NCBI GenBank assembly: GCA_022822305.1
Contig: JAJEBY010000016.1
Location: 248,001-312,000 of the forward strand
Source: Anaerolineae bacterium
GTDB taxonomy: Bacteria; Chloroflexota; Anaerolineae; Aggregatilineales; Phototrophicaceae
Direction: 5' to 3'
Length of the DNA stretch: 64,000 bases
A program made the translations under genes and the position numbers. This document shows, in pieces, positions 60,001 through 64,000 of this stretch. Every line of letters starts with the position of its first letter. The first letter of the stretch is position 1. The notes beneath the pieces were generated by a model that searched no databases, was not told where the DNA came from, and saw nothing but the letters and a program-made list of their open reading frames with translations.

Positions 60001-62892
60001 GCCGAGCAGCTGCGCGTCGTCCGCATTCGGTTGCAGGTCATGCGCTTGTTTGAGTGAAACCGAAGACAGCGCCGCCTCGACTTTGGCGCGGGAGTAATCC
60101 GCGGACTTGCGAAATATGAATACGGCCGGATGGTCATAGACGTGGAAGGCTTCGTCGGCTTCGATTTCGTTGAGCCAGGCGGGCGAAGCATAGATCGGCA
60201 GATGCTGGTCGGAAACGCGCCAGGGCCCTAACGCGAAGGGTTCGTCAAAGACGGCCGCCAGTTCATATCCGAGCTCGCCGGCGAAGAGCTTCTCGTAGTA
60301 GAGCGTGGTCAGGGGCCAGCGCGTCGGATTGCGCGTTTCCGTATCGTAGAAGCGATTGCTGGCGATAGTCAGGTAGTCGCCGATATCCAGCGACCACAAG
60401 ATATGTTCGTACTTGGTCACGCTGTCCACTGGAAAAGACATGATCTGATCGTACGAGTTCACCAGGCTCCAGAACGCCATTGAACCGCGGCAATCGTTCA
60501 TACCGACCAGACCGGACGCCGGCCGATCGGACAAGGTCATGCCCGCAGGCAGCTTACAAGTCTGCGTGCCCGTCACCCGGTTGTCCCAGTCGCCTTCCGT
60601 CAGGACAACCGAGCCCGATCCGATCACATCGCCGCTGCCCGCATCCACACTGACGTCGACTCGGTACTGAATGCCTTCTTCGACTGCGAACGGGGCGTCG
60701 AAAGGAATGTTGTAGCTGCTGCCCAGCGGATGACTGTCGCGCTGCAAATCCGCCTCCAGACGCGCTTCGGCGACGATATCCGGCTCATCCACACGAGAAA
60801 CTCGGATGGTCAAGCGTTCCGGTTGTGGATCATCCAGCGGATCGCCCAAATGCGGCGCATAGATGCTTGATATGGTTCCGCTCGCCGGGGCGACGAATGT
60901 TGCGCTTCGCGTTTGATCTTCACGATAGGCGGTTACGCCGCGCAATAAGTTTTCGTCTACGCCAAACAGCTGATAATTGGAGCCGCCGATGGCGATATTG
61001 ATCAGAGGCACTGTATCGTCCGCGCCTTCAATCTGTATAGCGAAGTCGCCTGGCACGCGCTCGAACAGATAGCGAGAAGACTGTACTAGGGTGGTTTGAT
61101 GTCGATAGACGTTGCCAAACATCGCCCCCCAGATGCAAGTGAATCCGACCGCGAATATACCCAGCACGATGGCGCGTCTGGCGCGAAACTGTGGCAAAAC
61201 GGCAGCGGCGAGCAAGACCGCGGCTATCGCCAAAGCGGTGAGCGATGTGGCGTCGCTGATGCCGTTGAGGATTTGATAAGCGCCCACCGCGCCAAATAGC
61301 AGGGCCAAGATTATCAGGAGCAGCCGGGTCAGCGGGACGTCTCTGCCGGAGATCCGAGCGTTTTGATACAGCTGCTGCAGCGCCCAGCCCGCCAATACCG
61401 CCAGCGCGCTATACAGCGGCAGGTAATAGCGCATCGTCATCGGCCAGACCTGGTTCATCCAGACGAAATAGACGCCGATCCACAGCAAGGGCAGCAAGTT
61501 TCGCAGCGCTGACTTGCGTCCCATTGCGATCTGGAACAGGGCCCAGATCCAACCGAACCAGGCCAACAGCGCCATCGGCGGCCCCATGGCCCAAAGGAAC
61601 ATGTCTTTAAGCGGATAGAAGTAGGCCGCGCGCGAGAGCCATTGCCAGTTGGGCGGGGAGTCCTGCAATCCCGAGACGCCCATGCTGCCCGCGCTCAGAT
61701 TCTCGAACCAGCGGTCGTTGGGCAAGATATCAAAGAATCCGGGGCCGATGAAAGTGTAGGGATTGAGTATTCGAAAGGCCAGGAAGGCCCCAAGCCCTGC
61801 CAGCGCCAATCCAAAGGCATGGTATGCGAGCAGCCGGCTGCGATCCCGCGCAGCCAGGCGCGAATCGAATACTGGCGCGACCTGAATCAGAGCGGCGGCG
61901 ACGATAATTCCCGCCAGCGGCGCCAGGTTGATTCGGCTGGCTACCGCCGTGCCACAGGCGATGCCGAACAAGAGATAATGGAGCAGCTTCCCGCGTTGTT
62001 GAACGGCCACGGCGAAATAGAGCGCCAATGTGACCATGCAAGCGGCGATGGCATTGGTCGTGCCGTAGTGAGCCTTTTGAATGGCCAAGGGCGCGGCGGC
62101 ATACAGGATCGCGGCGGCCAAACCGACCCAGCGGCTGTGCATCCGCCGACCCAGGGCGAAGATCAGCAGAATCGTTATCAAGTCGAAAATCATCGACAGC
62201 CCGCGCCAAACCAAATGACCGCCTTGCCAATCGAAAAAGGGAAGTCCGGCATAGACGGCGTCTTGAACCAATTGACTGCCGACATGCGCCAAGAATAGCG
62301 GGAAAGTTCCATATACATAAAAGCCGTGCCCGGCCTGATGCGGATTCAAGGGAGAACAGCGAGCATCGAAATAACCGCCGCTGCCGCCGGCATCGGGATA
62401 CAAGTGATTGCAGCGGAGCGATTGCAATTGTTGCGATTCGAGCACATCCAGGACACGGACGCCGGCGCTATTGATTGCCTCGCGATCGCTCAAGACGACG
62501 ACATCAATTTGACCCGTTTGCAGCGCAACTGCCGCTATCCGATTGTCTTCGGCTTCAACGCGCTGATGTTCCGGCGCGATCCAGCGCGCCACATCCGCGG
62601 AAAACGAATCTTGCGCTGCTCCGACCCGCAGGTCAGGATCAGACGCGATATCTCCCGCGTTGGAGAATCGGTCATCGCCCTCGCGGACAAGGAGCAGCTG
62701 CCGCGGGAAATTGGTCTCGTCGTTGGTGTATTCATTGGCGCCGCCGACCGCCGGCAGCAGCAGGGCGGTGAGGAAGCGCTCATCGGGATGCGAATACGAG
62801 AAATCGTCCCAATTCTGCCCGGTCAAGCGCAAGACGGCGGCAAAGGCCAGGATCAGCGTAAGCAGCAGCGCAGTCAAAGCTCTGGATTTCAT
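57046..62892 (-). CDS. Giant fusion: GT39/PMT-like glycosyltransferase + DUF2298
   Basis: A 1948-residue membrane protein. Residues 1-610 are a GT-C/PMT-like module with the acidic first-loop motif SHPDERF. An unusual insertion of about 120 residues in that loop contains two cysteines (SLRCNHLYPDAGG and YFDARCSPLN). It is followed by PLAIQKAHYGTTNAIAACMV and MTMRYYLPLYSALAVLAGW. Residues about 620-1030 are a soluble beta-rich outer region. Residues about 1040-1948 are a complete DUF2298 unit: GGEKPMNFAYLNGVLRSTTF, DPWFAGGFINYYYFGYV, WYWGPSRVL, ITEMPYFTFLYGDLHAHMIN, NTWDWPSMT, NTVFKFYIQVWLLFSVAGG and GWSFHQRQQR. It is a paralogue of the next gene's product. The role is probably sugar transfer onto lipid or protein at the outer face; this is inference. 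Confidence 0.9.
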   Translation of the reverse strand: MKSRALTALLLTLILAFAAVLRLTGQNWDDFSYSHPDERFLTALLLPAVGGANEYTNDETNFPRQLLLVREGDDRFSNAGDIASDPDLRVGAAQDSFSADVARWIAPEHQRVEAEDNRIAAVALQTGQIDVVVLSDREAINSAGVRVLDVLESQQLQSLRCNHLYPDAGGSGGYFDARCSPLNPHQAGHGFYVYGTFPLFLAHVGSQLVQDAVYAGLPFFDWQGGHLVWRGLSMIFDLITILLIFALGRRMHSRWVGLAAAILYAAAPLAIQKAHYGTTNAIAACMVTLALYFAVAVQQRGKLLHYLLFGIACGTAVASRINLAPLAGIIVAAALIQVAPVFDSRLAARDRSRLLAYHAFGLALAGLGAFLAFRILNPYTFIGPGFFDILPNDRWFENLSAGSMGVSGLQDSPPNWQWLSRAAYFYPLKDMFLWAMGPPMALLAWFGWIWALFQIAMGRKSALRNLLPLLWIGVYFVWMNQVWPMTMRYYLPLYSALAVLAGWALQQLYQNARISGRDVPLTRLLLIILALLFGAVGAYQILNGISDATSLTALAIAAVLLAAAVLPQFRARRAIVLGIFAVGFTCIWGAMFGNVYRHQTTLVQSSRYLFERVPGDFAIQIEGADDTVPLINIAIGGSNYQLFGVDENLLRGVTAYREDQTRSATFVAPASGTISSIYAPHLGDPLDDPQPERLTIRVSRVDEPDIVAEARLEADLQRDSHPLGSSYNIPFDAPFAVEEGIQYRVDVSVDAGSGDVIGSGSVVLTEGDWDNRVTGTQTCKLPAGMTLSDRPASGLVGMNDCRGSMAFWSLVNSYDQIMSFPVDSVTKYEHILWSLDIGDYLTIASNRFYDTETRNPTRWPLTTLYYEKLFAGELGYELAAVFDEPFALGPWRVSDQHLPIYASPAWLNEIEADEAFHVYDHPAVFIFRKSADYSRAKVEAALSSVSLKQAHDLQPNADDAQLLGVLYWTSHRADPAPTALTFPASDYETQTSGGAWSERFFSGSLANQNQALGVVFWYLLLMTLGLVAFPLAFVVFPKMADGGYGFSKLIGLLLVAWFAWAASTLKAPLWSQAGLLLLLFLLVLASGFMAYRNRDALSAFLRENWRRLAWMELIALLAFLFMIAVRLTNPDLWHPFKGGEKPMNFAYLNGVLRSTTFPPIDPWFAGGFINYYYFGYVLIGAPALLLGIVPSFAYNLMIPTLFSLTGSGAFSAAFNIVSRWYRREPDSKTTNARSPRRLGNPWLAGIMALLMCVVLGNLDTVRVLGKGVAELGGYRTPEGLVTYLIEDYRDQHGLDVDADTRAQLTERAAQSNLVDNLRYEIHNSASLVGGIVRGAGRLLAGESLRLGSDRWYWGPSRVLAETPGVRGNAITEMPYFTFLYGDLHAHMINMPLILLTVAIVFNALAHTGNDQRTPLERFLALALAGLTVGVMRATNTWDWPSMTLFVVIGLGYCWWIRWRPTFRGGIDFRFYGSLLAVMLIVAAICTALLAQASPAYYESGWSPERAIGILRSVSMLGIGLVLLWIACRHLLVRASALDLCGTVGGFLILSLGFALPYTIWFATTYNSAQLWSGGKTPLWAYLDIHGLFLFLVVSLLTWETVSWLRSTPLTALRGRMRPVTLSGGALLAILALSVILALAHYQVALIVLPLVSWIAVLFFRPDQSRAMRFLLALIGLALSMTLGVEIIVIGGDIGRQNTVFKFYIQVWLLFSVAGGAAFSALWRAADRWPSRLRLLWTAPCVLLFVLAGAFPIVATRARSLDRMAPDLPLTLDGLDYMTQSVHHESAPDKGRFKVIDLRVDHQLIRWLQENVDGSPVIMEGRRYPSEYQWNGRISITTGLPSVVGWSFHQRQQRALHPLPRWVEQREQNVRTFYDTPQIDVAVDILNHFDVKYVIRSGLEEVHSTEAGLDKLDRMVEQGLLSIAYAVDGGLIYQVNQDAMRTYLLERYQ

Positions 62893-62986
62893 TGAATTAC
62901 GCCTCGTACACTATTACTCTGCGTCGGCTGCGATTCGGCGCCGGCTTGTCTCGTCATTCGGGAGACCCGTTGCCTTTCGTGTCTGG

Positions 62987-63604
62987 TCATCCGAATTCGT
63001 TTAGGAACATGCTTACGCTCGCTTCGCCCAAAGCCGGGACGCGGTAGAGATTATACGCCGTGCCGTCGTAAGCGGTTACCGCCAATTCGCGACCGATCGG
63101 AAACCGGGTCTTGAGCGTCGGCGCAATTTCCTCGACGTCGGGATTGAAGATGAATAGCAGGTCGCGATCCGCCCGGAAACGGTAGGGTCCGATTTTGGTG
63201 ATCGCCGAACGGATGTATCCGGGCACGTCAAGCAGTCGTTTGATGAGCTCAGCCAGCAGCCAAATGGCGATCGCGAGCAAGAGAAAGGGCGCGCCAAGCG
63301 CGAGCTCGTCGCCGTCGGGAGTTGAACGGTTGCCCGCGCCGCGCAGAATAGTGTTGCCGCGCAGCCCAAGGGACACGGCAATTCCAAACAGGAGCAGCTG
63401 TATTCTGGGCAAGTTGAACAGACGCAGAGGCAGCGGCAGATTCTGTATCGCGCGGCGATCCGGGCTCGAGTCGATAACGATTGAGGATGCTCGGTCGGGA
63501 TCCGCCAAAAGTGATTTCCAGGACTTCCTGTTCCTGGCAGGTCGCTTGGCAAACAGCAGGATCAATTGCAAGAGCGTAAGGTCTTCAATCGCGCGGTGTT
63601 CCAT
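62987..63604 (-). CDS. Membrane protein with GT-C-type tail domain, unknown function
   Basis: 205 residues from ATG 63604. It has a basic soluble head (KRPARNRKSWKSLLADPDRA) and one or two hydrophobic spans (IQLLLFGIAVSLGL; APFLLLAIAIWLLAELI). The soluble C-terminal domain contains ADRDLLFIFNPD, a TRFPIGRE segment and LYRVPALGEA. The last 65 residues match the C-terminus of the protein encoded just upstream at the window edge. It may be a stand-alone accessory protein or the decayed remainder of a larger glycosyltransferase: the frame stays open some way upstream of the ATG but shows no GT-C motifs there. It precedes the giant fusion gene by 94 bases. Confidence 0.65.
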   Translation of the reverse strand: MEHRAIEDLTLLQLILLFAKRPARNRKSWKSLLADPDRASSIVIDSSPDRRAIQNLPLPLRLFNLPRIQLLLFGIAVSLGLRGNTILRGAGNRSTPDGDELALGAPFLLLAIAIWLLAELIKRLLDVPGYIRSAITKIGPYRFRADRDLLFIFNPDVEEIAPTLKTRFPIGRELAVTAYDGTAYNLYRVPALGEASVSMFLNEFG

Positions 63605-63702
63605 TGCTGTTCGGAGTCTGCCCCCTGTTGTGGCAAACGCTTCAGTCGATACATTGCTTGCGCATGCGCGCTGCGACCGACGCGCAATGCAGGCGCATCA
63701 GA

Positions 63703-64000
63703 TCAGCGCGCGCTGAAGAACTCGTCCCAACCTGCTTCTCCCAGCGCGGGCACACGATACAAAAAGAACTGATCCTCTGGATGATAAGACTGGATGAGTG
63801 TTTGTCGTCCTTCCGGGAACATTTCACGCAGCTGTCCCAAAGATGCTTGGTCGCGCGCATTGACGAAGAACAGCAAATCGCGATCGGGCGCCAGTTGCAG
63901 ATCATCTCCGCGCCGCCGGGCATCCGCCAGTTTCTGCGGCAGCCATTCGATGGGCGCGCCGTCATTCGGCCAGAGTGGGTAACCGGCCACGATTCCCAGC
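63703..64000 (-). CDS. C-terminal end of a probable GT39-like membrane protein (5' part beyond the window)
   Basis: The frame is open to the right edge, and no good start codon with a ribosome-binding site is seen; a GTG at 63990 is internal. The visible 98 residues (GYPLWPNDGAPIEWLPQKLA, APDRDLLFFVNARDQASLGQ, MFPEGRQ, FFLYRVPALGEA) look like the outer soluble tail that ends many Chloroflexota GT39/PMT-type glycosyltransferases, judged from memory of such tails. If so, the glycan cluster continues past the window. The stop at 63703 leaves 98 bases to the next gene. Confidence 0.6.
   Translation of the reverse strand, partial: LGIVAGYPLWPNDGAPIEWLPQKLADARRRGDDLQLAPDRDLLFFVNARDQASLGQLREMFPEGRQTLIQSYHPEDQFFLYRVPALGEAGWDEFFSAR

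Noticed and set aside
1-64000. tRNA, rRNA, CRISPR, transposase, phage or attachment-site signals
   Set aside because: No tRNA-like T-arm/acceptor patterns, no regularly spaced repeats, no integrase or transposase motifs and no target duplications were seen in the intergenic stretches.

Overview
The window reads as chromosomal DNA of a GC-rich, rod-type bacterium, most likely a member of the Chloroflexota (Anaerolineae-like). That is an inference. It rests on two DUF2298 (chlor_Arch_YYY) membrane proteins beside an Agl23-like GT-C protein, a combination I associate with Chloroflexota and archaea, together with a bacterial mre/min/nusA-infB gene set. The sequence is almost fully coding. I see no rRNA, tRNA, CRISPR array, insertion sequence or prophage, and no gene-free stretch longer than about 300 bases.

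Layout. (1) 1-8150, minus strand: a cell-shape and division-site cluster, mreB-mreC-mreD-mrdA(PBP2)-unknown membrane protein-minC-minD-minE, with minE cut by the left edge. rodA is missing from its usual place. (2) 8400-21890, mostly plus: tilS, an orphan response regulator with a Glu at the phospho-acceptor site, a secreted esterase-CapA fusion, a secreted GH3 enzyme, a Clp-type ATPase with a degenerate first ATPase domain, a phosphohexomutase, a methyltransferase, and secreted or membrane proteins of unknown role. (3) 21970-26230, minus: a secreted clan-A glycosidase, a GAF-PAS histidine kinase and a ROK sugar kinase. (4) 26359-39276, mixed: mutS plus a sulfotransferase, yqhQ, recJ, fmt, a MATE exporter, a PspC protein, mdh, a histidine phosphatase and era. 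(5) 39282-46950, minus: the translation/RNA operon nusA-ylxR-infB-rbfA-nrnA-truB-ribF, without rimP at its head. Its strong promoter is followed at once by a hairpin. (6) 46996-64000, minus: a run of giant multi-spanning membrane proteins. These are Agl23 with an NHL propeller, a GT-C protein, DUF2298, a 1948-residue GT39-DUF2298 fusion, and the tail of another probable GT-C protein at the right edge. An ECF sigma factor and its membrane anti-sigma partner sit among them.

How the genes may work together. Region 6 looks like one long, tightly spaced transcription unit for building a surface glycan or glycosylating exported proteins with lipid-linked sugars, switched by the embedded sigma/anti-sigma pair. 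This is the best candidate for an undescribed system. The phosphohexomutase, ROK kinase, GH3 and clan-A glycosidases and the CapA-type protein elsewhere in the window fit a cell that invests in envelope sugars, but no direct link is visible. Several regulators and enzymes have lost textbook catalytic residues (receiver Asp, ClpC-like NBD1, ROK zinc cysteines, ZAS histidine, TASHNP loop), and each is reported as a separate finding.
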